NCBI GenBank assembly: GCA_002423905.1
Contig: DIVC01000104.1
Location: 14,053 to 22,383, forward strand
Length of the DNA stretch: 8,331 nt
From: Idiomarina sp. UBA6142
GTDB lineage: Bacteria > Pseudomonadota > Gammaproteobacteria > Enterobacterales > Alteromonadaceae
Direction: 5' to 3'
Shown: piece by piece, positions 1 through 7,174 of the stretch
How positions within the stretch are numbered: the first letter of the stretch is position 1
Layout: each line of letters opens with the position of its first letter
Position numbers and translations under genes: made by a program
Notes under the pieces: generated by a model
What the model was told of the DNA's origin: nothing
Database searches by the model: none
The model's input: only the letters and a program-made list of their open reading frames with translations

Positions 1-504
1 ACTGAAGCAGTAAAAGAATCTGCTATCGCGAGTAAACAGTTCTACGTCAATCACCGCTGGTTAGGTGGTATGTTGACCAACTGGAAAACTGTGCGTCAGT
101 CAATCAAACGTTTGAAAGAGTTAGAAATTCAAAGTCAAGATGGCACCTTTGAAAAGCTCACCAAAAAAGAAGCGCTGGTGAATACCCGCGAAATGGAAAA
201 GCTTGAGAAGAGCCTTGGTGGTATCAAAGATATGGCTGGTCTACCAGACGTATTATTCGTGATCGACGCTGATCATGAACACATTGCCATCAAAGAAGCT
301 AACAACTTGGGTATTCCGGTTATTTCTGTGGTCGATACTAATTCGAACCCAGATGGCGTTGATTATGTGATTCCAGGTAACGACGATGCGATTCGTGCAG
401 TACAACTGTATTTGAACGCCGCCGCTGCCGCTATCAATGAAGGCCGTGGCGCCGTTGTTGAAGGTAAAGCAGACGATTTCGTTGTAGCTGACGAAGCCGA
501 ATAA
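1..504 (+). CDS. rpsB: 30S ribosomal protein S2, 5'-truncated by the window edge
   Basis: Small-subunit ribosomal protein S2, a late-assembling protein at the back of the 30S subunit near the head-body junction, where it contacts S1. The open frame enters at base 1 with no start codon and ends with TAA at 502-504, leaving 167 residues. E. coli S2 has 241 residues, so roughly 75 N-terminal residues lie outside the window. Diagnostic S2 stretches are the [16 protein letters not shown] block (residues 21-36 of the visible part), the [13 protein letters not shown] block, [15 protein letters not shown] and the C-terminal [16 protein letters not shown]. The acidic, alanine-rich tail is normal for gammaproteobacterial S2. 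An internal ATG at 70 is not the start, because clear S2 sequence continues upstream of it. tsf follows after 26 nt, so the two genes are almost certainly co-transcribed. The identification is secure. Confidence 0.98.
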   Translation, partial: TEAVKESAIASKQFYVNHRWLGGMLTNWKTVRQSIKRLKELEIQSQDGTFEKLTKKEALVNTREMEKLEKSLGGIKDMAGLPDVLFVIDADHEHIAIKEANNLGIPVISVVDTNSNPDGVDYVIPGNDDAIRAVQLYLNAAAAAINEGRGAVVEGKADDFVVADEAE

Positions 505-530
505 AGTTATCTGATTAAGAGGACCAAGCA

Positions 531-1409
531 ATGGCTATTACAGCAGCTCTGGTAAAAGAACTGCGCGAGCGTACAGCCGCGGGCATGATGGATTGTAAAA
601 AAGCACTTGAAGAGACCAATGGTGATATCGAAGCGGCGATCGAACTGATGCGTAAAAGCGGTCAGGCGAAAGCAGCTAAGAAAGCCGGTCGAATTGCTGC
701 TGAAGGCGTGATCTTAGTGAAAACTGCTGGCAACGTAGGTACCGTGGTTGAATTAAACTGCGAAACCGACTTCGTTGCCCGCGATGATAACTTTGTTGGC
801 TTTGGCCAAAAAGTCATCAACGCGGCTTTTGCAAATCAAGAAAACGATATCGAGAAACTGTTAGCGACCGATATTGGTGGCGCTACCGTTGAAGAAACAC
901 GTTCTACGTTGGTTGCAAAAATTGGCGAAAATATGAATGTTCGTCGGGTACTGACGTTGAACACGGGTGATATCGTTGAAAGCTATGTACACGGCGGTCG
1001 TATTGGTGTGTTGGTGGCACTCAAAGGTGGCTCTGCAGAATTAGCGAAAGACGTTGCCATGCACGTTGCCGCGAGTTCACCACAGTTTGTGAAACCAGAA
1101 GACGTATCCGCTGAAGTGGTTGATATGGAGCGCCGTATTCAATTAGATATCGCGATGCAAAGTGGCAAGCCACAAGAAATCGCTGAGAAAATGATTGAAG
1201 GTCGTATGCGCAAGTTCACTGGCGAGATCAGCTTAACTGGTCAAGCGTTTGTGAAAGATCCAGCTATCACTGTGGGCGAGTTACTGAAGCAGAAAGGTGC
1301 TGAAATCATCACTTTCGTGCGTTATGAAGTGGGTGAAGGCATCGAGAAGAAATCGGAAGATTTCGCGGCGGAAGTACAAGCACAAATGGCGGCAGCGAAA
1401 AAGGGCTAA
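531..1409 (+). CDS. tsf: Translation elongation factor Ts
   Basis: Cytoplasmic guanine-nucleotide exchange factor that removes GDP from EF-Tu so it can rebind GTP and aminoacyl-tRNA. The protein has 292 residues against 283 in E. coli. The N-terminal UBA-like domain is visible at residues 1-55, with the motifs [20 protein letters not shown] and [15 protein letters not shown]. The core signature TDFV follows at 79-82. D80 and F81 correspond to the E. coli residues that insert near the Mg2+ site of EF-Tu. The second conserved region contains [15 protein letters not shown] and the dimerisation/coiled-coil region contains [20 protein letters not shown]. The ATG is preceded by AAGAGG (517-522), 8 nt upstream, which fits the start well. 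The gene shares a transcript with rpsB and ends 38 nt before a strong intrinsic terminator. A C-terminal extension of a few residues is the only difference from E. coli that I noticed. Confidence 0.98.
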   Translation: MAITAALVKELRERTAAGMMDCKKALEETNGDIEAAIELMRKSGQAKAAKKAGRIAAEGVILVKTAGNVGTVVELNCETDFVARDDNFVGFGQKVINAAFANQENDIEKLLATDIGGATVEETRSTLVAKIGENMNVRRVLTLNTGDIVESYVHGGRIGVLVALKGGSAELAKDVAMHVAASSPQFVKPEDVSAEVVDMERRIQLDIAMQSGKPQEIAEKMIEGRMRKFTGEISLTGQAFVKDPAITVGELLKQKGAEIITFVRYEVGEGIEKKSEDFAAEVQAQMAAAKKG

Positions 1410-1447
1410 GCCCAATGACGCTCCCACCGTTGGTGACGAGGTAACAG

Positions 1448-1484
1448 AAAACCGCATCATGCCTAGCACGATGCGGTTTTTTTT
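1448..1484 (+). terminator. Rho-independent terminator after tsf
   Basis: CCGCATC (1452-1458) pairs perfectly with GATGCGG (1470-1476). The hairpin continues through an A/C mismatch into TGC/GCA (1460-1462 with 1466-1468), closing a three-base CTA loop. The stem is followed by eight T residues (1477-1484), and four A residues (1448-1451) precede it and can pair with the T-tract, so the structure may also work weakly on the opposite strand. It should end the rpsB-tsf transcript and separate it from pyrH. Confidence 0.92.
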
Positions 1485-1493
1485 GGGCATAAT
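1464..1493 (+). promoter_or_regulatory. Possible sigma70-type promoter for pyrH-frr
   Basis: CATAAT at 1488-1493 matches the -10 consensus at five of six positions and lies 4 nt after the terminator T-tract. This would place the transcription start near 1500, leaving a short leader of about 25 nt before the pyrH ATG. No convincing -35 box exists: the sequence at the right distance falls in the 3' arm of the terminator and matches poorly. A TG lies two bases rather than one base ahead of the hexamer, so it is not a clean extended -10. The call rests on the -10 match and on the need for a promoter after a strong terminator. Confidence 0.35.
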
Positions 1494-1512
1494 ACGAGGG
1501 CACCCTGCACAT

Positions 1513-1517
1513 GGAGA
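1513..1517 (+). promoter_or_regulatory. Shine-Dalgarno site that decides the pyrH start
   Basis: GGAGA ends 8 nt before the ATG at 1526. It overlaps the other in-frame ATG at 1511, which has no comparable site ahead of it. The site therefore favours initiation at 1526. Confidence 0.8.
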
Positions 1518-1525
1518 CTGAACCG

Positions 1526-2260
1526 ATGACCGTAAGTAAACCAACCTATCGCCGGATATTATTAAAGCTCAGTGGCGAAGCGCTGATGGGCGACGAGCAA
1601 TTCGGTATCGATCCGAAAGTATTGGACCGCATGGCACAAGAGATTAAAGAGCTGGTAGAACTGGGCGTGCAAGTTGGCTTGGTGATTGGCGGGGGCAACT
1701 TATTTCGCGGTGAGGGTTTGGCCAAGGCTGGTATGAATCGTGTGGTCGGTGATCATATGGGCATGCTAGCCACGGTAATGAATGGTTTAGCCATGCGTGA
1801 TGCGCTCCATCGCGCGTTTGTGAATGCGCGACTGATGTCAGCGATTGACCTCAAAGGGGTTTGTGATAGTTACAACTGGGCCGACGCCATTAGTCTGTTA
1901 AAATCAGGCCGAGTGGTGATATTCTGCGCTGGTACGGGTAATCCTTTTTTCACCACCGATTCAGCAGCTTGTTTGCGCGGTATAGAAATCGAAGCCGATC
2001 TGGTGTTGAAGGGAACCAAAGTTGACGGGGTTTATTCGGCGGACCCGGTGAAAAATCCGAATGCACAACTCTATAAACAAATCAGCTATAATGAAGTGCT
2101 GGAAAAACAGCTAAAAGTGATGGATCTAGCCGCCTTTACCTTGGCGCGCGATCACAACTTACCGATTCGAGTGTTCAATATGAACAAACCGGGTGTGCTG
2201 CGCGCGGTGGTTACCGGTGCTGATGAAGGTACGCTCATTTGTAATGACCCAGAACTGTAA
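1526..2260 (+). CDS. pyrH: UMP kinase (uridylate kinase)
   Basis: Cytoplasmic kinase of the bacterial amino-acid-kinase fold that phosphorylates UMP to UDP with ATP, a step in pyrimidine nucleotide synthesis. From ATG 1526 the product has 244 residues (E. coli 241). Motifs in order are KLSGEAL (14-20, phosphate binding), GGGNLFRG (55-62), [20 protein letters not shown] (74-93) and [17 protein letters not shown] (136-152, UMP binding). After these come the [13 protein letters not shown] nucleotide-site segment and [20 protein letters not shown] near the C-terminus. R61 and D76 match E. coli R62 and D77. The upstream ATG at 1511 would add METEP, which the family lacks, and the Shine-Dalgarno site supports 1526. 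In E. coli, PyrH is a hexamer activated by GTP and inhibited by UTP; the conserved core suggests the same here. frr follows after 32 nt with no terminator between them. Confidence 0.97.
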   Translation: MTVSKPTYRRILLKLSGEALMGDEQFGIDPKVLDRMAQEIKELVELGVQVGLVIGGGNLFRGEGLAKAGMNRVVGDHMGMLATVMNGLAMRDALHRAFVNARLMSAIDLKGVCDSYNWADAISLLKSGRVVIFCAGTGNPFFTTDSAACLRGIEIEADLVLKGTKVDGVYSADPVKNPNAQLYKQISYNEVLEKQLKVMDLAAFTLARDHNLPIRVFNMNKPGVLRAVVTGADEGTLICNDPEL

Positions 2261-2280
2261 GAATTGACGACGACTAGACA

Positions 2281-2284
2281 AAGG
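2281..2284 (+). promoter_or_regulatory. Shine-Dalgarno site for the GTG start of frr
   Basis: AAGG, continuing into AAAA, ends 8 nt before the GTG at 2293. It supports that GTG as the start even though no ATG is available nearby. Confidence 0.75.
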
Positions 2285-2292
2285 AAAACAAC

Positions 2293-2850
2293 GTGATAAA
2301 CGAGATCAAGCAAGACTGTAAACAACGCATGGAAAAGAGCGTAGAAGCATTACGCGTACAAATTTCTAAAGTGCGTACTGGTCGTGCCCACCCAAGTATC
2401 CTCGATGGTGTGATGGTGTCTTACTACGGCAGCGACACCCCATTACGGCAAATTGCCAACGTCACTATTGAAGATTCACGTACGCTGGCTATCACAGTTT
2501 TTGACAAATCGGCCAGTCCGGCAGTTGAAAAGGCCATTTTGACGGCTGATTTGGGCTTGAACCCTTCATCTGCTGGTTCGGTGATTCGAGTACCGTTACC
2601 ACCATTGACGGAAGAACGTCGTCGTGATTTGGTGAAAGTGGTGCGAGCGGAAGCCGAACAAGGTCGAGTGGCGGTGCGTAACGTGCGTCGTGATGCGAAC
2701 AGCGATTTGAAAGAACTGTTGAAAGAAAAAGAGATTTCAGAGGATGACGAGCGCCGTGCTACCGATGAAATCCAGAAAATGACTGATTTGTATGTCGCAA
2801 AAATTGATCAATTATTGGCAGAAAAAGAAAAAGAGCTGATGGAAGTTTAA
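2293..2850 (+). CDS. frr: Ribosome recycling factor
   Basis: Cytoplasmic factor that, with EF-G and GTP, splits the post-termination ribosome so that subunits, mRNA and tRNA are released. The product has 185 residues, the same as E. coli RRF. The start is GTG, which E. coli frr also uses, and an AAGG site sits 8 nt upstream. Domain I, the three-helix bundle, is formed by the N-terminal helix (residues 1-28, with ISKVRTGRA at 24-32) and the C-terminal half. Domain II is the small beta domain, about residues 31-103. The hallmark [16 protein letters not shown] (102-117) and VRNVRRDAN (128-136) segments are intact, including R132, which is important for ribosome binding in the family. The lysine/glutamate-rich C-terminal helix contains EISEDDERR and ends in KELMEV. 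It is probably transcribed with pyrH, and a terminator-like hairpin follows its stop codon. Confidence 0.98.
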   Translation: MINEIKQDCKQRMEKSVEALRVQISKVRTGRAHPSILDGVMVSYYGSDTPLRQIANVTIEDSRTLAITVFDKSASPAVEKAILTADLGLNPSSAGSVIRVPLPPLTEERRRDLVKVVRAEAEQGRVAVRNVRRDANSDLKELLKEKEISEDDERRATDEIQKMTDLYVAKIDQLLAEKEKELMEV

Positions 2851-2869
2851 GCAATCGCTTACGCCTTCA

Positions 2870-2898
2870 TTGGTACAACGCGCCGTGTCAGGTATACT
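2870..2898 (+). promoter_or_regulatory. Candidate sigma70 promoter for uppS and the envelope genes
   Basis: TTGGTA (2870-2875, four of six matches to TTGACA) and TATACT (2893-2898, five of six to TATAAT) are separated by the optimal 17 nt. The -10 box lies inside the loop of the hairpin that follows frr. The predicted transcription start, about 2904-2906, falls in the 3' arm of that hairpin. New transcripts would then lack the 5' arm and escape termination, while read-through from frr would be terminated. The start position is inferred from spacing, not observed. Confidence 0.5.
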
Positions 2899-2916
2899 CG
2901 CACGGCGTATTTTTTT
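2881..2916 (+). terminator. Rho-independent terminator after frr
   Basis: CGCCGTG (2881-2887) is perfectly complementary to CACGGCG (2901-2907), giving a GC-rich 7-bp stem with one possible extra G-T pair. The 13-nt loop contains the sequence TATACT. The stem is followed by TA and then a run of seven T (2910-2916). The uppS ATG at 2919 starts 2 nt after the T-run. The large loop makes it weaker than the tsf terminator, but stem and T-tract are both clear. Confidence 0.75.
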
Positions 2917-2918
2917 AT

Positions 2919-3704
2919 ATGGCAACAACAATGACAAGTTCGGATCACACGGAAATTCGCATGCCACGCCATGTGGCTATTATCATGGACGGCAACGGTC
3001 GTTGGGCACAATTGCGCGGCAAACAGCGTACCTATGGTCATAAAGCAGGTGCCGAAGCAGTGCGCTCGGCGGTCGCTTTTTGTCGCAAACGCGGTATTGA
3101 AGCATTGACCTTGTTTGCCTTTAGTAGTGAGAATTGGAAGCGTCCTGAACAGGAAGTATCGTTATTGATGGAGCTGTTTTTCACGGTACTAAAACGCGAG
3201 GTGAAAAAGCTCCATAAACACAATGTGCGATTGCGTATTATTGGTGACGTAAGCGGCTTTTCAGCGGGTCTACAGCAGCGTATTGTAGAAGCTGAGCAAT
3301 TAACCGCGAATAATACCGCGCTGCAACTGAATATCGCGGCTAATTACGGCGGCCGTTGGGATATTAGTCAGGCTGCTCGGCAATTAGCTGAACGCGTTGC
3401 GGCTGGCGCTATGCGCAGCGAGGAGATTACTGAAGACACGTTGGCTCAATGTCTGCAGTTGGCTGATCAACCGGCTCCAGATCTGCTGATCCGCACCGGT
3501 GGTGAACATCGCATCAGTAATTTTCTGTTGTGGCAGTTGGCTTACGCTGAATTTTATTTTAGTCAGGTATTGTGGCCAGATTTTGATGATCGTGAATTTG
3601 CGGCCGCCATTGCTGACTTTAGTTGTCGGGAGCGACGCTTTGGTTTAACCAGCGAGCAAATTCAGCAAGCAATTTTAGATACTGATGTAACAGCTGAGGA
3701 ATAA
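2919..3704 (+). CDS. uppS: Undecaprenyl diphosphate synthase (cis-prenyltransferase)
   Basis: Adds eight isopentenyl diphosphate units in cis to farnesyl diphosphate, making C55 undecaprenyl diphosphate, the precursor of the lipid carrier for peptidoglycan and surface polysaccharides. It acts at the cytoplasmic face of the membrane. From ATG 2919 the product has 261 residues (E. coli 253). [13 protein letters not shown] (17-29) carries the catalytic Asp, D24. [11 protein letters not shown] (66-76) is the flexible substrate loop, followed by [13 protein letters not shown] (137-149). [19 protein letters not shown] (188-206) supplies the diphosphate-binding residues R192, R198 and S200, with E211 next. 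The start is uncertain. ATG 2919 sits right after a T-tract with no Shine-Dalgarno site. ATG 2931 is no better. ATG 2961 has a weak GGAA 6 nt upstream and would still leave nine residues before D24. The stop codon is 2 nt before cdsA. Confidence 0.96.
   Translation: MATTMTSSDHTEIRMPRHVAIIMDGNGRWAQLRGKQRTYGHKAGAEAVRSAVAFCRKRGIEALTLFAFSSENWKRPEQEVSLLMELFFTVLKREVKKLHKHNVRLRIIGDVSGFSAGLQQRIVEAEQLTANNTALQLNIAANYGGRWDISQAARQLAERVAAGAMRSEEITEDTLAQCLQLADQPAPDLLIRTGGEHRISNFLLWQLAYAEFYFSQVLWPDFDDREFAAAIADFSCRERRFGLTSEQIQQAILDTDVTAEE
3696..3700 (+). promoter_or_regulatory. Shine-Dalgarno site for the TTG start of cdsA
   Basis: GAGGA inside the last codons of uppS ends 6 nt before TTG 3707. The site and the two-base gap suggest that cdsA translation is coupled to ribosomes finishing uppS. 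Confidence 0.75.
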
Positions 3705-3706
3705 CT

Positions 3707-4570
3707 TTGCTAAAACAACGTCTTATAACTGCACTGGTACTTATTCCGTTAGCGCTGTACTGCGTCTTCGCAGTATCGTTAGAAGCCTTTTCTGTGGCTA
3801 TTTTAGTGGTGATCACGGCAGGGGCGTGGGAATGGGCACCGTTGATGGGATTGCGGCGGTTAGTTAGTAAGGTTGCCTACACCGCTTCGGTTGCGCTTCT
3901 ATTAGCCCTGCTTATTTATCTGGTGCCGGTCAATGACATCTGGCTTGCTGGGCAATTGCATCCGCTCTATTACGCGCTGGTGGTGATTGGCTTTGGTTGG
4001 TGGATAGTCGCTACCTTGTTAACTTTAAAGTATCCGAACAGCCGTCGGCTGTGGTCACGGACGCGCTCCATTGTTGGCATTTTCGGTTATTTAACGCTGA
4101 TTCCTGCTTGGGTTGGCTTACTTGCTGTGCGGAGCTTGAATTATTCCGAACAGGCTTTATTCGGAGGTTTTGCCGTACTGTTCGTATTGCTGCTGGTGTG
4201 GGCCGCTGATGTGGGTGCTTTTTTTGCCGGTGTACGTTACGGACGCAATAAACTGATGCCGGCAGTGAGCCCGGGAAAAACCATGGAAGGCTTGATCGGC
4301 GGTATCGCGCTAGCATTCGTGGTGATGATGGTGGTATCGCATTGGGTCAAAGTACCTACTGACCAGTTTAATGGCTACTATCTGACCGGATTGTTAACTG
4401 TGGTGGCTTCAGTATTTGGTGATTTGAGCGAGAGCATGTTCAAGCGTTGTGCCGGGGTTAAAGATAGCGGCTCGCTGCTCCCTGGCCATGGTGGCGTGTT
4501 GGATCGTATCGATAGTTTAACCGCAGCATTGCCGGTATTTACGGTTTCTTATATATGGTTGTTGGCGTGA
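3707..4570 (+). CDS. cdsA: Phosphatidate cytidylyltransferase (CDP-diglyceride synthase)
   Basis: Integral inner-membrane enzyme that converts phosphatidate and CTP to CDP-diacylglycerol and diphosphate, the branch-point precursor of phosphatidylethanolamine, phosphatidylglycerol and cardiolipin. The product has 287 residues (E. coli 285) and starts at TTG as [10 protein letters not shown], aligning with E. coli MLKYRLISAF. Several hydrophobic segments span the protein, for example around 7-45, 60-74, 87-108, 121-141, 152-172, 194-212 and 223-238. VSPGKTMEG (from residue 187) is the conserved cytoplasmic loop. The family signature runs from S243 to D269: SMFKR, then KDSG (252-255), then [12 protein letters not shown] (258-269). 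The signature acidic residues D253, D266 and D269 are intact and are expected to bind metal. The 3' end reaches or overlaps the start of dxr. Confidence 0.97.
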   Translation: MLKQRLITALVLIPLALYCVFAVSLEAFSVAILVVITAGAWEWAPLMGLRRLVSKVAYTASVALLLALLIYLVPVNDIWLAGQLHPLYYALVVIGFGWWIVATLLTLKYPNSRRLWSRTRSIVGIFGYLTLIPAWVGLLAVRSLNYSEQALFGGFAVLFVLLLVWAADVGAFFAGVRYGRNKLMPAVSPGKTMEGLIGGIALAFVVMMVVSHWVKVPTDQFNGYYLTGLLTVVASVFGDLSESMFKRCAGVKDSGSLLPGHGGVLDRIDSLTAALPVFTVSYIWLLA

Positions 4571-4590
4571 TCACAGCACAGCAGCCAGTC

Positions 4591-5790
4591 ATGCGGCAAC
4601 GGCTCACTATTTTAGGTGCGACCGGCTCCATTGGGCTGAATACCCTTAGTGTCATAGCTGGGCATCCTGAGCGGTTCGAATTATATGCCATCAGTGCTAA
4701 CACCAATGTGACCTTGATGCTTGAATTGTGCCAGCGTCACCAGCCACGATATGCGGTCATGCAGTGTCCTCAAGCGGCCAAGCAGCTGCTGCAACAGTTA
4801 CCTGCTAGCAGCCGAGTTGAGGTGTTAAGTGGCGCGCAAGCTTTGCAAGAGATTGCCGGTGCTGATGAGGTCGATTGTGTTATGGCTGCTATTGTTGGAG
4901 CCGCCGGACTTTTGCCGACTATGGCGGCAGTAACAGCTGGTAAACGGGTGTTGTTAGCGAATAAAGAAGCACTGGTCATGTCGGGGCAGTTGTTTATTGA
5001 TGCCGTGGCTGAATCGGGTGCGCAGTTACTACCCATCGACAGCGAGCACAATGCTATTTTTCAATGCTTGCCGCCATCGGTTCAGCATCAGTTAGGCCGC
5101 GCCGATTTAGCTGCGGCTGGGGTTCAACATATACTGTTAACCGGCTCAGGCGGTCCGTTCCGTGACTTGCCGTTGGCCGATTTGGCCAAGCAAACGCCAG
5201 CCGCCGCCTGTGCTCATCCCAATTGGTCGATGGGGCAAAAAATTTCGGTCGATTCGGCCACCATGCTCAACAAAGGGCTGGAATATATTGAAGCGCGCTG
5301 GTTATTTAATTGCCAGCAGCAACACCTGCAAGTGCTGCTGCACCCGCAAAGTGTGGTTCACTCAATGGTCCAGTTTGTTGATGGTTCGGTGGTGGCGCAA
5401 TTGGGTCAACCAGATATGCGTACCCCCATTGCCTATGGCTTGAGTTATCCACAGCGCATTGCCGCTGGGGTGGCCGCACTGAATTTTGCCCAGCTTGGTG
5501 AATTGAGCTTTAGCGCGGTCGACAGCGCCCGCTATCCATGTCTGCAATTGGCGATTGATGCCTGCTGGCAAGGGCAGTGGGCAACCACCAGTTTGAATGC
5601 TGCCAATGAAGTTGCAGTGACCGCTTTTTTGGCCGGGCGGTTAAAATTTACCGATATTCATAGTGTATGTGCCGAGGTCTTGTCAGCAATTTCTCCAACC
5701 ACACTGAACTCTCTGGCGGCGATCGTGTCACTAGATGAGGAAACGCGCCGTTTGGCGCAGCAACACGTAGCGCGGTATGCAATATGTTAG
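4591..5790 (+). CDS. dxr: 1-deoxy-D-xylulose 5-phosphate reductoisomerase
   Basis: Second enzyme of the MEP isoprenoid pathway and target of fosmidomycin. It rearranges and reduces DXP to 2-C-methyl-D-erythritol 4-phosphate with NADPH and a divalent metal, in the cytoplasm. Starting at ATG 4591 gives 399 residues (E. coli 398) and begins [15 protein letters not shown], with the NADPH-binding GATGSIG at 9-15. Other motifs are [12 protein letters not shown] (98-109), LLANKEALV (120-128), [11 protein letters not shown] (147-157), the [10 protein letters not shown] loop (181-190), [17 protein letters not shown] (208-224) and [13 protein letters not shown] (from 226). Metal ligands D149, E151 and E230 are present. 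The start is unsettled: ATG 4555 would overlap cdsA by 16 nt, and GTG 4567 forms a GTGA overlap with the cdsA stop. None of the three has a clear Shine-Dalgarno site. The stop overlaps rseP by 7 nt. The pathway product feeds UppS, encoded two genes upstream. Confidence 0.96.
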   Translation: MRQRLTILGATGSIGLNTLSVIAGHPERFELYAISANTNVTLMLELCQRHQPRYAVMQCPQAAKQLLQQLPASSRVEVLSGAQALQEIAGADEVDCVMAAIVGAAGLLPTMAAVTAGKRVLLANKEALVMSGQLFIDAVAESGAQLLPIDSEHNAIFQCLPPSVQHQLGRADLAAAGVQHILLTGSGGPFRDLPLADLAKQTPAAACAHPNWSMGQKISVDSATMLNKGLEYIEARWLFNCQQQHLQVLLHPQSVVHSMVQFVDGSVVAQLGQPDMRTPIAYGLSYPQRIAAGVAALNFAQLGELSFSAVDSARYPCLQLAIDACWQGQWATTSLNAANEVAVTAFLAGRLKFTDIHSVCAEVLSAISPTTLNSLAAIVSLDEETRRLAQQHVARYAIC

Positions 5791-7139
5791 AGGTTTTATG
5801 GTCGCTGGCAGCGTTTATCATCACGCTCGGCATTCTAGTTACCATTCATGAATTTGGCCATTTTTGGGTGGCACGCCGGTGTGGTGTTCAGGTACTGACT
5901 TTTTCAGTTGGTTTTGGCAAGCCACTATGGCAGCGTCAAGCGGCTGATGGCACGGTCTATCAAATCGGCGCCATTCCCCTAGGCGGCTATGTACGCATGC
6001 TTGATAGTCGCGTCGATGCGGTCGATGCGCAGCAGTATCGATACAGCTTTAATGCACAGTCGGTAAAGAAACGTGCAGCGATTGTAGCGGCAGGACCAAT
6101 AGCTAACTTCTTATTAGCCATTGCGGTGCTGTGGGGCATGTTTATGATTGGCGTGCCGTCGGTAAAACCTATCGTTGGCAGCGTCACTGAGAATTCTATA
6201 GCGGCACGAGCTGGGGTCAGCGTCGGCAGTGAGATAATCGCTATCAACGAACAGACGACGGTCGATTGGCAACAAGTGAATTTAGCTTTCGCCGGTGCGG
6301 TAGGTGGGCAAACTGTGGTGCTCGATGTGCGCGATGCTAACCAACGCATGCGACGCCATCAACTTGATATCAGCCGTTGGCGCATAGGCCAACAACAGCA
6401 ACCAACTTTTGTTGACATAGGTCTCATGCCGTATCGTCCGCAAGCGACCACCGAGCTGGTCGACATTGCAGCAAATTCACCGGCACAAGCAGCGGGCTTG
6501 CAAGCCGGCGATAAAATTATTGCCATTGATGGAACTCTCGTTAGTGAATGGTCTCAAATCAGAGATGTTATAGCTGCCAACCCCGATAATACGCTGTTGA
6601 TGGAAATAAGCCGTAATGGCCAACGGCTGAATCAGCAAGTGACTCTCGGTAATCAGCTTATTGACCAGCAGCGCATTGGTTTTTTAGGTGTAGTGCCGTT
6701 GGTTGAACCTTATCCTGAAAACTACCGGTTCGAACAACGTTATGGTTTTTTTGAAAGTTTACAAAAAGGCACCGAACGCACCTGGGATCTGATGGTGTTG
6801 AGTGTCAAAATGATTGGTAAATTAGTGACGGGAGTGGTGTCGGTTAATCAATTAAGTGGGCCGGTTGCAATTGCTGAAGGTGCTGGAGCATCGGCTAGTT
6901 ATGGTTTGGTATATTTTTTAGGGTTTCTTGCTCTTATCAGTGTTAATCTCGGCATCATAAATCTGTTACCATTGCCTATTCTAGATGGCGGACATTTGGT
7001 GTTTTTAACCATTGAAGGCATTCGTAAACGAGCAGTCTCAGACCGAGTGCAAGAGATTTGTTACCGCATCGGCGGCGCGCTAATCTTTGCGTTGATGGCG
7101 ATTGCAATAAGCAATGACGTATTTCGTCTCACGCAGTGA
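5784..7139 (+). CDS. rseP: RseP, site-2 intramembrane zinc metalloprotease of the sigmaE pathway
   Basis: Inner-membrane protease that makes the second cut in the anti-sigma factor RseA after DegS, freeing sigmaE; the E. coli enzyme also clears remnant signal peptides. The product has 451 residues (E. coli 450). The first membrane segment carries the zinc motif HEFGH (22-26), with E23 catalytic. GPIANF (104-109) opens the second segment (about 105-125). Two periplasmic PDZ domains follow, roughly 130-212 and 218-305, the second with the ligand-loop sequence [15 protein letters not shown]. The third segment ends with [12 protein letters not shown], where D401 is the third zinc ligand, and a last hydrophobic segment lies near 428-445. 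ATG 5784 overlaps the dxr end by 7 nt, and the N-terminus [12 protein letters not shown] parallels E. coli MLSFLWDLASFI. All catalytic residues are intact. Adjacency to bamA fits its envelope-stress role. Confidence 0.97.
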   Translation: MLEVLWSLAAFIITLGILVTIHEFGHFWVARRCGVQVLTFSVGFGKPLWQRQAADGTVYQIGAIPLGGYVRMLDSRVDAVDAQQYRYSFNAQSVKKRAAIVAAGPIANFLLAIAVLWGMFMIGVPSVKPIVGSVTENSIAARAGVSVGSEIIAINEQTTVDWQQVNLAFAGAVGGQTVVLDVRDANQRMRRHQLDISRWRIGQQQQPTFVDIGLMPYRPQATTELVDIAANSPAQAAGLQAGDKIIAIDGTLVSEWSQIRDVIAANPDNTLLMEISRNGQRLNQQVTLGNQLIDQQRIGFLGVVPLVEPYPENYRFEQRYGFFESLQKGTERTWDLMVLSVKMIGKLVTGVVSVNQLSGPVAIAEGAGASASYGLVYFLGFLALISVNLGIINLLPLPILDGGHLVFLTIEGIRKRAVSDRVQEICYRIGGALIFALMAIAISNDVFRLTQ

Positions 7140-7174
7140 GTTCACATAAACAACAAACAATTAAGTTGCACAGA

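Noticed and set aside
253..531. Antisense open frame across the end of rpsB
   Set aside because: It is entirely opposite conserved S2 sequence, and its start and content look like chance.
1297..1521. 74-codon + strand open frame covering the tsf end and the terminator
   Set aside because: It is out of frame with tsf, has a very basic low-information sequence, and runs through a transcription terminator; a shadow of tsf.
1511..1525. Upstream in-frame ATG that would lengthen PyrH by five residues
   Set aside because: It overlaps the Shine-Dalgarno site serving ATG 1526, has no site of its own, and adds residues absent from the family.
4011..4316. 101-codon antisense open frame within cdsA
   Set aside because: It lies wholly opposite a secure gene, its translation resembles no family I know, and it has no recognisable start signal.
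5987..6349. 120-codon antisense open frame within rseP
   Set aside because: It is the longest antisense frame, but it mirrors the coding pattern of rseP and has no independent evidence.
6705..6734. sigmaE-like pair (GAACCT ... TCGAA) inside rseP that might drive bamA
   Set aside because: Spacing of about 18 nt and mismatches in both boxes are poor for sigmaE, and the site is some 440 nt from bamA inside well-conserved coding sequence.
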